A stretch of DNA of 64,000 nt from Hirudinaria manillensis. Taxonomy: Eukaryota > Annelida > Clitellata > Hirudinida > Hirudinidae. The stretch's first letter is position 1. Each line of letters opens with the position of its first letter. The DNA lies in NCBI GenBank assembly GCA_034509925.1, contig CM067531.1, forward strand, positions 2,501-66,500. Direction: 5' to 3'. Under the pieces are notes generated by a model. It had not been told where the DNA came from. It was given only the letters and a program-made list of their open reading frames with translations, and did no database searches. This document shows, piece by piece, positions 43,529 to 60,200 of this stretch. Position numbers and translations under genes: made by a program.

Positions 43529-46500
43529 TCAGGTAGTAAATAGACGAGAACTTTGTTCTGTGATTGGGCCATTTTGAACACCTTGATCATAGCAACGATG
43601 GCTTTCTGAGGTCGTGTCAAAGGTCAAATCCTTGATTAAGGTGGACTTCTGATCACAGGTACATTTAGACAAATTTTGTTCTATAAGGGGTTTGGATATC
43701 TCATTAGTTTGATCTTCACTAAATCCACTTTGACAAGGAACCTTCGAGTTCTTATTGAAGCTCTTGGGTAGAATTAGAGGAGATACTTTTTTCAAACTAA
43801 TATTAGTTACTTCACTCGGAGAGCTGCACACAGCTTTAACATAATTTAGTGCTAAGTTTGACTTGTTATTTGACTCTAAAGTTTCATACTTGGGCTCAGA
43901 AAACAGTTTTGTATTCATGGGCTCATGTGATGCTGCCTTGAATTGCACAACAGGTATTGACTGCATGTGATAAACAGGAATAGGGGTCATAACAGTGTTA
44001 GCCTTTGGAGAAGTAATTTGATTATCTAGAGACCAATAAACAGTACGTTTTGGCCAATCAAAGTGAGAGTTTTCTCTCGATGGCGTAAGACTCAAAGAGG
44101 AAAGGGGGCTTGAATTCATCTCAATATCTGTAGTTTTAATTTTGCCAGGAATGTGCTGGATGGGGATGGTTTTTATATCTCCAATTCTCTGACTGGATTT
44201 AATTATCTGATTCTTTACCAACGGGATAACTGACCTCACTGACACCAAATTGGTTAAAGAACCACAACGAGCAGTGGCTGATTCACATGAGTTTTTTGAG
44301 AAGTTTGACTGAAGACTTTCAGAGCAAGAAGGTTCAGAAGTCATGATGCAAACTGTCGTTGCTAAACGATTAGACCTTGGACCTATGGTCCTTCTTCTAC
44401 TTGGCAAGATATTCTTGATGGTCTGGGATTCTGAATGATTTGGTATTGAAATTTTCACAGATGAGGTTGTGCTAGGAGACAAACTGGTCGGCCAAGGCAT
44501 TTCGGAGTTAGGAGAGCTATTAAATGGGGAACCAGGAGAACGGATGACGAGAGACTCCACTGGCGAATGATGATGCTCAGAATCTGAGTCCAAACAAAAT
44601 TCTTGATGTTCTACTGTAGAAATTGCTTGTGATGGAACAAGCATTGCAGATTTCTCACCGGTGTCAACACAATCTATTTTGGGGATCAATTCATTGAGTT
44701 CCTGGAGTAGTTGAGAAAGACTCTTATCTTTCTGCTCATGATTCAAGAGTTTTTGCTGCTGCTTTGAAGCTATCCTTTGTTGAGCTCTGAGATGGGGCTG
44801 AGAGTTAATTGAGGATGAGGAGGAAGACCTTGATGGTACTGACTTTTGACCAACATCTTCAGGAGTTGACCTCAAGCAGAAGTTCTCCATCTTTTTTTGA
44901 TTCTCCAGATTATTATCCATTTTACAATATCTGTAGAGCACTAAATCCTTCTTTAGAGATTTATTGGACAAGGAGACATTGCTGTTGGTAGTCGGCAGAT
45001 ACAGTTGAGGTTTTTTACAAGGGGACAAAGCTGAAATTCCAGGTGAAGGAAATTCAGAGCCTGTAAAAGAAGTTTCAGAGCTACGCCTATCACTGGTTGC
45101 AGTGACCTCACTCATCATTTCCCTCCATGTGTCCTCCCCAGTTCCACTTTCACTTTCTAAATCAATCATCTGAGAAAATCTGTGATTGACAGTTGAAGGC
45201 ATGGCATCAGGACCCCCATCAGCAGGAATCTCTAGTTTTATCTTTGATCTCAATTTAATTCCTAATTTTGATGGCTCACAAACATCGGCTTTGTTTGCAT
45301 TTTCTGGCAAGCTTTCAAGTTCATCCCTATGCTCCTTTTCAAATTCATTGATCATCTGTTCCACAGTTGGAGTTTCAAATGCCCCAAGAGGCTTCAAAGG
45401 TCTTTCGAGCTTTTTGCTTTCCTCTGTTTCTGAAGGTGTGTCCAACTTAGCCTTCCTCAGATCTTCTAAGGTAGTTCGGAGCACATTAATAGTGTGATCA
45501 TCCGAATGATCAAACTCTCTTGCCAATTTGTTTTGGAAAAAATCCATAAGTTCCTCCATATTCATCTTAAGAATGCGAGCTAGAAATAAACGTCGAAGAA
45601 TTTTTAAACCCGAAATGCATTTGGGAAGCTGTGGTATTCAAGATGCCTCAAGTTCAAATTATGTACATGACAAAATAAGACTAATAATACCATTATGAAC
45701 ATTTTCATACTTCTATGAAGTTTGATGATGGTGAGTGCCATGGCAACAAGAACTGCTTCTCCTTCCATTACATAAATGTCCCAGAAACGTAGAGTCAGAG
45801 AAAATGGAGTCTAAAATGATAAACTTTATCATATTCAAGCAAATTTGACAACTATTTATTCATCAATCACACCCATGCCCAACATCATTATTATCACCTT
45901 CCTCACTGACCCTGTCTAAGAAGCATTGTAGAAACCACTTGACAGAATAAAGGGTTGGATACATTTCATTCTTGTCCTAAAATTCAATTGTGAGATGTTA
46001 TGAAGAATACATAATCCTGACAAATTTTCAATTCCATGTAAATCTTAACAAAATGGAGATAAAACAATGAAAGTCGAGTACATTTCATCATCACTGTCAA
46101 ACTTTTACTCCTTACCAAATGTTTTTTTATCTTTGGAAGAAATTTCTTAAGAACTTTGTTAAAGTGTTCCTGGTACCTCAAGAGTTTTGGAAATCCAGGA
46201 ACAAAAAACCCTGAAACAGTAACCATCTCAGATGCAGATAAACACAAAATGCATTTTGCATTATCAAAATAGAAATAATTATCTCTGAATTTCAAATGAA
46301 ATGGAGAAAAAAGACTTTTTTCAGAGCTCCCAACAAATATAAAAAGTAATAGTACTTACTGAAATTAATGCCATAAACAGATGAAATAACTTGAATTATT
46401 TCTATGTCAACTCATACAAAAACATATTAGTAATGTTATTTCCTGCAAATTAGTAACTAACCATAGCTGTAATACCAAAAATTTGGACACATATTGAAAC

Positions 46501-47781
46501 TGTTTTATATTGTTGTAATTAACAAGAAAGCATTGCATAACTTGACATTTTAAAAAGTCTTTTACAATATCCTAAATCCTTATTAAATATTTGTTGAAAT
46601 TAGATTTTTACAGTTTTACAAATACAGAAATCTGAAAACTTCCAAAACAAAATCAAAATCTCAAAAGACATTATAAAGTAAGATGGCAACAAAACCATGC
46701 ATTCTGTGTTTGTCTCCATTCATCAGACTGACTAGAGCCCAAAATGCATCCTGCAAAGATGATAATAATAAGTAAAATTATCCTTGCAAACAATATAAAT
46801 ATCAGCAAATTACCTCTTCATTGAGGTACATAAGCACTAATGCAGCTATTTGGCTCATTCCTTGGCAATACCCAACTTCTGAATTGTACATTGAATAAGC
46901 AACAAGAACATTGAAAAGGGCCTGTTGTCTTTAAGCACAAATAATAGTGGAATGTTAAAATGTCTAAAAATTTCCATAACATCATTTTTATAATGCCATT
47001 AATAATTGGTGGCCTCTTTTTGCAACTTACTTGACATCATATCTTTTCCTAAACATGACATGATCACGAAATGTTCTGTTGACATCCAAATCCACCTGCC
47101 TCACTTCAAGAGACCACTTGCGACCAATCATCTTCATTCTCTAAGCATTGAGACATGTCTCATTGAATGATAAGAACACCTCAACAATGCCAATAATAAT
47201 AATAATAATGTTTACACTTGCCTCGTACATTCCTTCATTTTCAGCTAGTAGTTTTGGGATGTTGAGCAGCTTTGACCAAGCCGAACCTCGGACAGCCAGT
47301 GGAATTCCCTTGTAAATTCTTCTAGTGAGCTGTATTAAAGGACATAAAGATAAATGTAAGCTAAACATCAATTCTAACAAAACCAACCAATTCATCACCA
47401 ACCTTTTCACTAGGATAATAAAGCTGCCAGCTATCCTCATGTAGCATTTTGACCCACTTTTTGGATCTGGCAATTTCTGCCATCTTCGACTATACGGAAA
47501 TAGTAATAATCGTGACGATGGCATCGGCAATAATATTTAATGATATTTTAACGACACGATATTTAATAAATATTTAACGTTAACTCAAAAAGTCTCTTTT
47601 GACATAACCTTGCACGTAATCATTAACCAGAAGATGTTAATAATTTATCCAAATAAAATAGCAAAAGCAATAAAGCAAGTCATCTGTGGCAGTTATTAAC
47701 ATTATATGCAAACTATATCACCTTTTCGTTATCTTTTTCCAGAGCCTTTTCACTGGAAGTTTATAAATTATGTATATTTAG

Positions 47782-47819
<38 letters not shown>

Positions 47820-49267
47820 TGCAGTTGGTTATTTCACTGAGAAAAACTCAATGAAAGGCTTAAATTAGAGGCAAACGTGGACAAAATAGACACCAATAAA
47901 CCGAATCATTACGAGCAAAAATTAAACGATGTGGCTGAGACTTGCTTTGGCAAATAGCACTGGTTGTATTAAACTATTTAACTTGAAGCAATCACATTCA
48001 TATTTGATCTTAATGATCTGCCAAGCAATTAAAAAGAAAGTAGGTGCCATTCAAAAATTACAGTGCTGATAAGTTAAGATAGAAATATTTTTTACCTTTA
48101 TTTGCATTATTTCAAAAGAACACATCATAGGATGCATACTCTATTTAGTTAATGAAATTCAATTCTCTAAAATTTCTGAGTGAATGTGTACTCAAGGCTT
48201 AATTAAAGACAAAAGCATTAATGTAATGAAAACAATTATCAATAAAAGTAAAGATGGGATAATGTATAATGCTCATAATACCAAATTACTAATAAATAAA
48301 TCTCCTGTATAGTTTCAGTATATATATCAGTATATATTTTCAGGCATCAATATGCCTATCATCCTCAATCCCTAATAAAAAAATAAATAAATTACCTTCT
48401 GAAGTTAATCATTCTTAGCAGTCAATTATCCATTCTTATAATGGGTTAGGTTATGTTTGAGTTAGATTAACTAATACTCTAAGGAGTCTTACTGAATAAA
48501 TCCATATCTATCCATGACATGGTAGACCTGTAATTCGGGATCTTCCCATGGATCGATGTCATGTCGAACTATATTTTCCCTTCCCTGAAAGATCAACAGT
48601 TTTATACAGCTTCATATTTTGCATTATAAATTAATTAATAAAATAACTTCATTTTCCTTGATGATGGCAGATTTATGAGAAAACAAGGAAGGCTTTCCCA
48701 ACTTGAAAACTATCTCATTTAATTTAAATCAAGTAAACTTTTTTGAGCTACACTAAAATATAAATATTGAGGCATTTCAATCATGTAAATCATCTAAATA
48801 ATAAAACTGAAGAATTTTCAACATAAACTGCAAAGAAAAAAACAAACTGTTTTTATTATAAGAAAAGCTTATAATAATACTTAATAATAAAAATAAAAAA
48901 GAATTATGTTTCCAGTCTCAAACAAATCATGTTAACAAAATGAAATTTTTGGCTGAGTACAATAGCTTATGCTTTAGTAATATGAACAGCAAAATAATAA
49001 AATTAATGCAGTAAACTGATATGCACTCTAATATAAACTTAGAATCTAAGAAATGGCTCACTTGATGAACATCAAACTTGATAGCAAGATTTGATTATAA
49101 GATATAAGCTGAAGGTAACAAATAATCTTTATAATTAAACATACCTTGTCATATTTACTAATAATTTCTGCTCTTTCTTTGGCAGCTTGAGCCAGCAAAA
49201 TTTTTTCTTTGAACGACAGGGTTTTATCTAAAAGTAGTTTGCGACATAATTTGGCTCGATCTTGCAT
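43529..49267 (-). CDS. USP6NL: TBC-domain Rab GTPase-activating protein, USP6NL/RN-tre type
   Basis: Complement of exons 49145-49267, 48493-48584, 47722-47752 (31 nt), 47403-47489, 47222-47329, 47031-47140, 46814-46928, 46696-46750, 46116-46210, 45911-45976, 45711-45810 and 43529-45579; phases close to 1010 residues. It is predicted to accelerate GTP hydrolysis on endocytic Rabs such as Rab5 and Rab43. The TBC domain spans about 112-325: [13 protein letters not shown], the arginine finger Arg169 in [12 protein letters not shown], the glutamine finger Gln206 in [24 protein letters not shown] and [15 protein letters not shown]. The last exon encodes a Ser-rich, apparently disordered tail of about 680 residues, less conserved and longer than in human (828 total). 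The intron after exon 5 has a GC donor. A GTGAGT donor at 49312 indicates an upstream leader exon. The gene is divergent from RBBP4. Confidence 0.93.
47784..47815. repeat. TA microsatellite
   Basis: An AT dinucleotide run in a USP6NL intron. A similar, less regular run lies at about 51574-51606 in RBBP4 intron 8. Confidence 0.9.
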
Positions 49268-49759
49268 GGCTAAATCAACGTGCGTTTTAGTACCAAAGCA
49301 ATTACAACTCACCCATTGCCCAAGTTTTCAATATATTCGCAAGCCTTTTACTGGTCCGAAAGTGAAAATACCAGCAACCTCGCCATTTTCTGGAAGCAAT
49401 CAACAATTGTATTGAGTTTTTATTAGCACCTTATTAAACTAGTGCTGTGACATATTGATCTTAAAGCAAATTAAAAATATGATTTTAAAGTCTAACAAAA
49501 GGTCTTAGTCCTACATAACTTTACTGTAACATTTTCAGATTTTCATATGAATCGTTCAACAATATAATTAATTACTTTTAATAGTAATAAAATAATTACT
49601 AAAACTCCATGTAACGAGTTCGATTCGGCGGAAGTAAGATTACGAAAAACCGCGGCGGATTGTTTGTGTAAACTTTTTTGGTTACATCTATCGCTTTTGG
49701 TTCGGGGACTTTGTAGCACGGGATATTCTCATTCGAAGACGCTTGAACTAGCTGGAGTT
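49268..49759. promoter_or_regulatory. Divergent promoter region, USP6NL / RBBP4
   Basis: The opposed start codons are 492 bases apart. The left part contains the predicted USP6NL leader intron (49268-49312, GTGAGT...TTAG). CpG-containing, GC-richer sequence around 49620-49700 fits a promoter or the RBBP4 leader. Confidence 0.5.
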
Positions 49760-52783
<3,024 letters not shown>

Positions 52784-54276
52784 AGTTTTTGTTTTGACTG
52801 GTGGATTTGCTTTTTGGTTTAAATTGACTTGGAGAATCTGTTTAAAACAATTTGAAAGGGCATGCCTATGGTGGATAGACACTTAGTTATGGTCATCTAG
52901 TTTCTATTTATTCTCTCTGCCCAAGTTTATCCTCGATACGACTACAATCTAGTGAAATGTACAAGCACGAGCATACCATAGAAAATATGCGTGGCCAGGG
53001 AAATTTCACATTTGAGGATGCACTCTGAATCACTGAAACCTAAGTGGGGTTTATGTCATGAATATCCAAATGGTAGCATTTGTGTAGATGGCACAGGAAG
53101 TGGCAAGCATTGGTCAAGTGTTGTGGCCTTCTGCCACTGGTTCATAACTGATGGTAGACGTCTCTGAGGGGCCATTTTTCAGAGAGCATCTTCATTAATT
53201 TAATGAAGTTCTCATAATTTACATTAATTTAGGGAAAAGCTGTGCCTTTATCTTAAGTGGTCTGGACTGACTTCTAAATTTAACGCGAATGCTCAAAAAT
53301 TCGTCTTGAATGTGATTTAGGGTTGCTGCTTTTCAAAAAAAAGTTATCATTTATCTGCTTTAAATGTGGCAGTCACCCAGCTTAGGCGGGATGTCAGTTT
53401 TTAAGGGGGCGAACCACAGCAACACCTAAGCAATTCTTCAACTTTGATGGTTTCCCCAGCTAAAAGATAATCTGTATAAAGAAAATTATAAAATAAAGGT
53501 AAAAGGGGCATACGTACGCACGTGTAAACACATTTCGATTCAACGTTTTCTTGCAGGTCAGGTTAAAGGAAGTCTTCCGTCTGAATTTTGGAGAAGGTCT
53601 TTGATAATCTCTTATTTGCATTATATAACACTTATCTAAGGTGAAATTTGGGAAGTTGCTCTCCCTTCCGTTTGGAGCTGAATAAGCCCCTGGCTGGGAT
53701 GATCTTTAAATTAAAAGCATCGACAAAAATCTGAATGTCATAATTCTGAATTGTTTGGCCATAGGCTCCATACTGGGGTGGGGTACTGCTTTGGGTGACC
53801 TAAACTTATGTGATGCGGCTCTGCACTTCGTTAGTTGAGTTACGAAAGCTCTGCTGAAGTTTCAACAGTTGTGAAAAGACTAGTTGTAGAGGAAATTTTC
53901 TTTACAGTTTTAGATGTGACTAAGGAACACTGCAGGAACAATGAATCCTGCAAGAAATTAAATTATATGGTGAGGAATGGCTGCAAGAAGTTACCAAACA
54001 ATCAACTTTAATGGTTGCAATCCAGAATATATTATTTAGAATGAACCTGAGTAAAAGAAAATGAAAGCAGAGTTTGCAGACTGTGTACAATCGGCCTCCA
54101 CCCATACACGTTTAGATGATCACGAGTGCAAGAAGATAAAGGAGTGAGCAGGATTGGTGAGAATAGATTTATTCAATTAATCCTCTACAAGATACTGAGG
54201 TCCTTGATGGCAGAGAAAAACCAATTGAGAGTAAAACTTTAACAAATCTTTTGTTGCAGAGTTTAGCACTATTACT
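52784..54276. other. Convergent intergenic region, RBBP4 / tomosyn
   Basis: Both genes end here. A possible RBBP4 AATAAA lies at 53492-53497. Short frames have no recognisable content. Confidence 0.5.
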
Positions 54277-57200
54277 CTAGAACTGGTACCATTTCTTGTC
54301 CTTGTACTTTATCTTGAGTTGATGAGCAGTTTGTGAAAATATCTCTGCTTCCATTTTCATTCTTTCCGTCTTTTCGTCCAGTTCTCCGAGTTTTTCACCT
54401 CTCTCCATAGCAGCCTTAAAAAGATAACATTACGCACGTTACTATTAATATCGTTATAATCCTGAATTAGTGAAGAATAGAGTGATTAATTAATTAAAAC
54501 TATTGTCCTTGTACTTTTATATTGCAATTATTAACTTTATTATCAAGCAGGTTAATATTCATATTTTTTTTGGTTATGAACCTCTTCATTAATGTTATGA
54601 AACAGACGAGAGAGAAATAGCAGGCTTCAATACTTGAGATGATCAGGAAACTCATAACTTTTAGCCATATTAAGATCAGTTACCTTAACTGAACACTTTC
54701 AGTAAACTTGAACTCACATTAATTAGTTTGCAGACATATATTTATTTGCATAATAACCTAGGTATTACATGTTTTTCAGTTTTGAAATAATAATCTTTCA
54801 ACTTTTCATACATACCAATTTTGCCCTGGCAATTTCTGAAGTGGCAGAATTTACTTCCTGAGAAAGACCAGCGGGACCAGGAGTATATTTTGTTGTACCT
54901 TTTGAAGGTTTCCCACTGCTTTCTCCAACTAAAGTCAATTTTTCTTAAATTTATAGCTATGAAATATCACTACAACATTTCATAAAATCATATCCTAATG
55001 TCACATGCTAATGTTCATATCCTCAGAATCAAATAAGAAAAAATTGATCTTGATGGCTCATCATTTAGCCTAGTAATTTAGAAATTAATCATTAGGAAAT
55101 CCATTAGGTCCTGAAAATTATCTATTGGGCTTTTGGGGCTAGGGTTTTAATGTACACAAACAAAACATTAAAGCTCACAACCATGATTGCAAAGGATTAG
55201 GGTACAGGAATGTTGCATATCATGCATAATGCAATTATAAAAAGTTTGAGTTAGTTAAGCCATTTCTTTCATCGATTTTAAACAATAGAAGAATAACGCC
55301 TTACATAATTCTTCTCTATCGACTGCAGTTGTTGGACCCCCAAACAGATTTTTGAAAAAGCTCTGCTTTGGAGCCTCAGGGATATTGCAAGGAAGATATA
55401 GGTCTTTCATGCTATCTTTTATGATTTCACTTTCAATTAAACAGATAGAAAATTTAAACTGATAGTGGTAAGTTCACAATTATTTACAAATTTTTTCATA
55501 AACTTTGCTAAACAACATAAATAAGAAAGGCAGAACAAATGAATAATAGTTTGCGATGCAGGTAGTCTTTGACAAACGAAGGTAATGTCACATATTTATT
55601 GATGACATGGCACATATATAACGTAATAATGTAAATCTCTAAGCCTATGTTCAATACCAATATTCAATAACAAAATCAATTTGCCAATATAGTTCTTACC
55701 ACATATCTGCAGAGATAGTGATTTTCTGAATCTCATTTGGTGAACACATATAAATGCCATTGCCATTATTTGAAAAGCAGATGGTTTTTGCAACTCTGAT
55801 GAGTAACAAGCATTGATTTAATAAATTAACATCATGTGTCATTATCAATATGAACATTCTTCCATGCCCACCTAATGTTGGGAGTGCTGATGCAATCTAC
55901 ATCCAACAAGGGCTTGAGGCTAGGTAAACTAAACACTACAATATGTCCATTGGCCACATAGCAAGTCAGGCATACACTATCTGCAATGCAATACATAAAT
56001 AATTATAAATAAGAAAAAAAAATAATGAATCAAACTATAAATAAATAAACTTATAAAGCTTTAATGTCTTAAAGTCATGCTCAAATCTGATGTCCACAAA
56101 ATTAAAAATGTTGAAAGCCACCACATCTTCAACTGCTTACAGAAGCAAACAAAATAATCATCTTTGCTTTATTGACGCTGCTGTCACGTGCTAATGTCAC
56201 GTTCATGGCCTGGCATTTGATCAAAGCAAGTATGCATATGACTGGAATACTAAGGCTAAATAATATTAATAATACTACATTAGCACTGTCAACATAGTAA
56301 GCACATACAACATAGCTCCACCTCTGAAAGAGATGATGTCAGCTCTTGCCACACTTGATGTTTCAGTGACTTTCACCTTGTATACACAAGTTTGTGAAGG
56401 GAGTGATATAACCTGAATTTAAGAGTATAGGTGTGTATCCTAAAAACTAATTCTGCCTTTCAATGATAGCATTGATTTTTTTATAAAGCAGCTCAACCTC
56501 TGAATAAGAAATATTAAATTAGAGCATTAACAGGCGATGTTTTCTAGTGATCAGAACACGCAGGGAGAATATTTTCATATACTAGCAGTCAATTATAATA
56601 TAATGATGACCCTGGCTTGCTTTTCGGAACAGATTATTGAGTACTGTTTGTCAGTAGTCATCTCGATTGAAGAGCTTGGTGACATTCGACCTTTCAGAGC
56701 TGGAGATTGTCCTATTATTTTGTTAAGAAATACTAATGATTCAGTTAATTCATCATGAATAATCATGGTGATCATGTGATTGGATAATTTATATATTTTA
56801 ATAAACAATTATTTTAATAGATATAGTAAGTTGATCATTTTTTAAGATACTACAGAGCTTATTTTTTTTCAAAATGAGTGTCGCGTTTGCAGATGATTAA
56901 ACATTTTTTGTTTGCAGATCGATTCACAGAAATTACTGAGTGTTAATACATTCGGTCAATTTTTAAAATTTTAAAACATCATAAATAGTTTCACGTTATG
57001 AAAATTACTGATATTTAATAAAAATCAACATTACTATTGTATGGTGATCTTCTCTCCTCCTTGACAGAGTCCTTATTGTTGGCATCTTTCCATTGCTCAG
57101 CCACTGCCGGTATAAGGATTCCATTGCAATCCAAGAAGGACATGGTCAAAATGGATCCTTTTAAACGGAATATTGTACCTAGAAAATGATAGGAATAGAA

Positions 57201-60200
57201 TTCATCATCTTGGATTAACTAATCTTAATCAAAAACAATTTAGTTTAAAAACTGTCTAGTATCACAATAAAATATAAGATAATGATAATAATAATAAGTA
57301 ATGAGACTAGACGTCCAGAGTCAATATTGAGTCAAAATCTAATTTGGTATAAGCTATATAACCAAAACATAACATGGCATAACATAATAGCTTACCACTG
57401 GGAGAGATGATGACCGGCTCCCTTCTTCTTAGATCGACGTCCGAGGGCAAAGTCAACGAAATGACGAGAACCGTACCGAGACTGGTTCCCATCCACAAAC
57501 AGGGACACGTCGATGCATCTACAAAATGAGAGAAACGAATCCCTAGATCCGCCGGGGACTGCCGAGTTCGAACGTCGACTCGGAAAGGGGAGGCGAACGT
57601 CCCTCCCCGTTTCCACGAGCATGCCCCTTAAATTAATTTTTTTATGCAGAAAGTAAATAAAAAAGTCGTCGGCGACCGCGATTTTCCCGCACTTCGATAA
57701 TTTTTAAATCGTGGCCGTGCCACTGAGTTCGAGCGCATTTATTTATTTTACTAGATCCGGTCAATAATAGTCGGAGTGAACCTCTAACCCGTTTTCCTCG
57801 TGTAAGCGTCGGCAAACACCAGGCAAACGATGGACTCCTTGTTAACGTTTTCTAGGCTAGCAGTACTTGAGCTGTGAGACCTGCAGAATGAACTCTCTGA
57901 CTTGTCTGCAGAGTGAATTGAAGCAAAGAAATGGGTTCCATTTACAATAATATAATAGTAACTAAAAGAATTTAAGGGATAACGTGCAAACAAGTTACAG
58001 CATGTTTCCTGAAACATAGTCGAATAAAGCCTCTGACACTAACTAATAAAATAATAACTAAGGCATTAAAACCGACGCGAACGTCGACGTAGCCGACGAT
58101 ACTTACCGAGCGTCTGAAGAAAGGCATGGAAAGTAAATAAAAATTGTTCGTAAGAAAACGGCTTGCCATTAAAAATTGCAGTTAAAATTTTGTCAAAAGG
58201 CATCTAATAAAAAAAATTATGGGGCAACATATTCTCAAGTGCACGAAGCAAATTAGTGATCGACAAATGAATAAATGAATAAAGCGCTAAAAGTTGAAGA
58301 ATGAAAATTAAAAGAACTCAAAGTGATGAAACGAAACTTGCCAGTAACTGAAATTGGGGTGGTCAAATCATCTCCACTCAGGTCGATTACGTCGAACTTC
58401 TTCGCTTTCACTTTCCGAGCTCCGACGCAGCAAGATTCGGTCTCCTTCTCTCCTGAGCCAACCACCTTGTTAAAGATTCCACTGACCAACCTAGAAAAAC
58501 TCCTGGATTCTTTTTTGTATTCCTGACCTCCATCAGTTTGATCGCTTTCTATGCTCAAGTCGCTGATGGACTTCTTTGCTATAGATCGATAGTTGGCTTC
58601 CAAATTCTCAAATTTGTACACATCAGGACTGCTAACTGCACTGCTTTTCGAATCGACCGGAACAATCGGAACAACCCTGGATTCGTCTAAGCCTTCTGCA
58701 GAAAGATCTTCACTGACAGACTTATTAGAAATGAAGTTTGTCCTCTTTCTCGAAACCAACTTTTTTAACATGCTCACGCTTCTGCTAGGACTCAGACGGC
58801 GATGTTGATCGTGCTCGTTGGATGTATTTCTTAAAGAATTTTTAGTTGACATGGCAGCATGATCTGCTTGTATAGAGGAGCATGCTTCTGGGCCTCCCCA
58901 GTCTGCTCCAAGGACCTTCCATTCCCTATTCAAAATTTCTTCGATGGATTCATCCTCTCCGCAAATGGACATCTTTTTAGAGGCAACATAATCTTTAAAA
59001 TAAGTGTCAATGTCTTCTTCATCACTTCCACCTATAAAATTTGAACTCTCAAACTCTTTTATTTGCTCTTTACTTCTGCTGGAGAATATAACCTGATCTT
59101 CGCCCATTTGAGTGATGTCAAACATTCCACTCAGTCTTTCGCTCATCCTCTTAGCAGCCGTGGCGAGGTCGCCGGAAGTTTTTCTCATACTTTTTATGTA
59201 ACCTTTCAAATCCTCTTTGCTCGAAATATCTTCTGATTGGTTTTCTCGTAAGCTACTCAATTGTCTTTCCCTCTCGTCTTCGCCATGCAGGAAAACCTGA
59301 CTTTCACCAGGACAGGACACGGTTTTAAGAGCAGATTTTTTATTCGAATAGCATTCATCCGCATTTATTGGAGAAGGATGTGATTCCTTCTTTTTTTGAT
59401 ATATGGTTCTTGTTACCATCTTGTGGGGTTTCAATGCTTGATGTACATCTTTCTATGGAGCCATATCACAGAGAGTAAAGAGCATAAATTGAAATGTACA
59501 ACAGTAATAGTTTGCAAATATCTAAATTAAGTGTTAAAGTATGATACTAAATAAGACAAATAAAATAAATGCAAAATAAAGTTTACACTTCAACTTAATT
59601 TCTCAAATGATGATTTAAATATTTTTCGATTATTTTTTAATAAAGAGTAGTTCGATTATCTCAACACTTGTCGGTACCTGTTCGACCGTGGGAGATCTGC
59701 AATCATCGGACAGAGTCGTCTGAGAGAGGTGATCTAGTGTGGACAACTTCTGAGCTATCTTCAGCTTGGGAGACCTTGGAGCTCTTGAGTATGGGTCTAA
59801 GGAGCCTAAGTGAGTAAGACCAAAATAAAAAAGAGATAAAGCTATACTTTGTTCTAATTCATAATATTAATCACCATATAAGTCAGGAGTTCCCATGCTA
59901 AGAAGACAGGTCTTCTGTATTATATCAACTACTGCTACTCCACATTCATCTCCAAAAGCCATTCTTGAAATAAATTACTAAATTTCAAATATAAATATAA
60001 AACATTGTTAACATCAATTGACAAAAAACATGATGGTTTTTATTAAATGCAACATTTATTTAAAAAAGGCAAATAAAAATGGATGGTTAGAAATTTAAGA
60101 ACGTCCATCTGAACATTTATAAACGAATATCTTACGAGTAGCATTCGTTAACGAAGTATGACACGACGTCATCAATTAGCCAGGCAGGTTTAATAACTGT

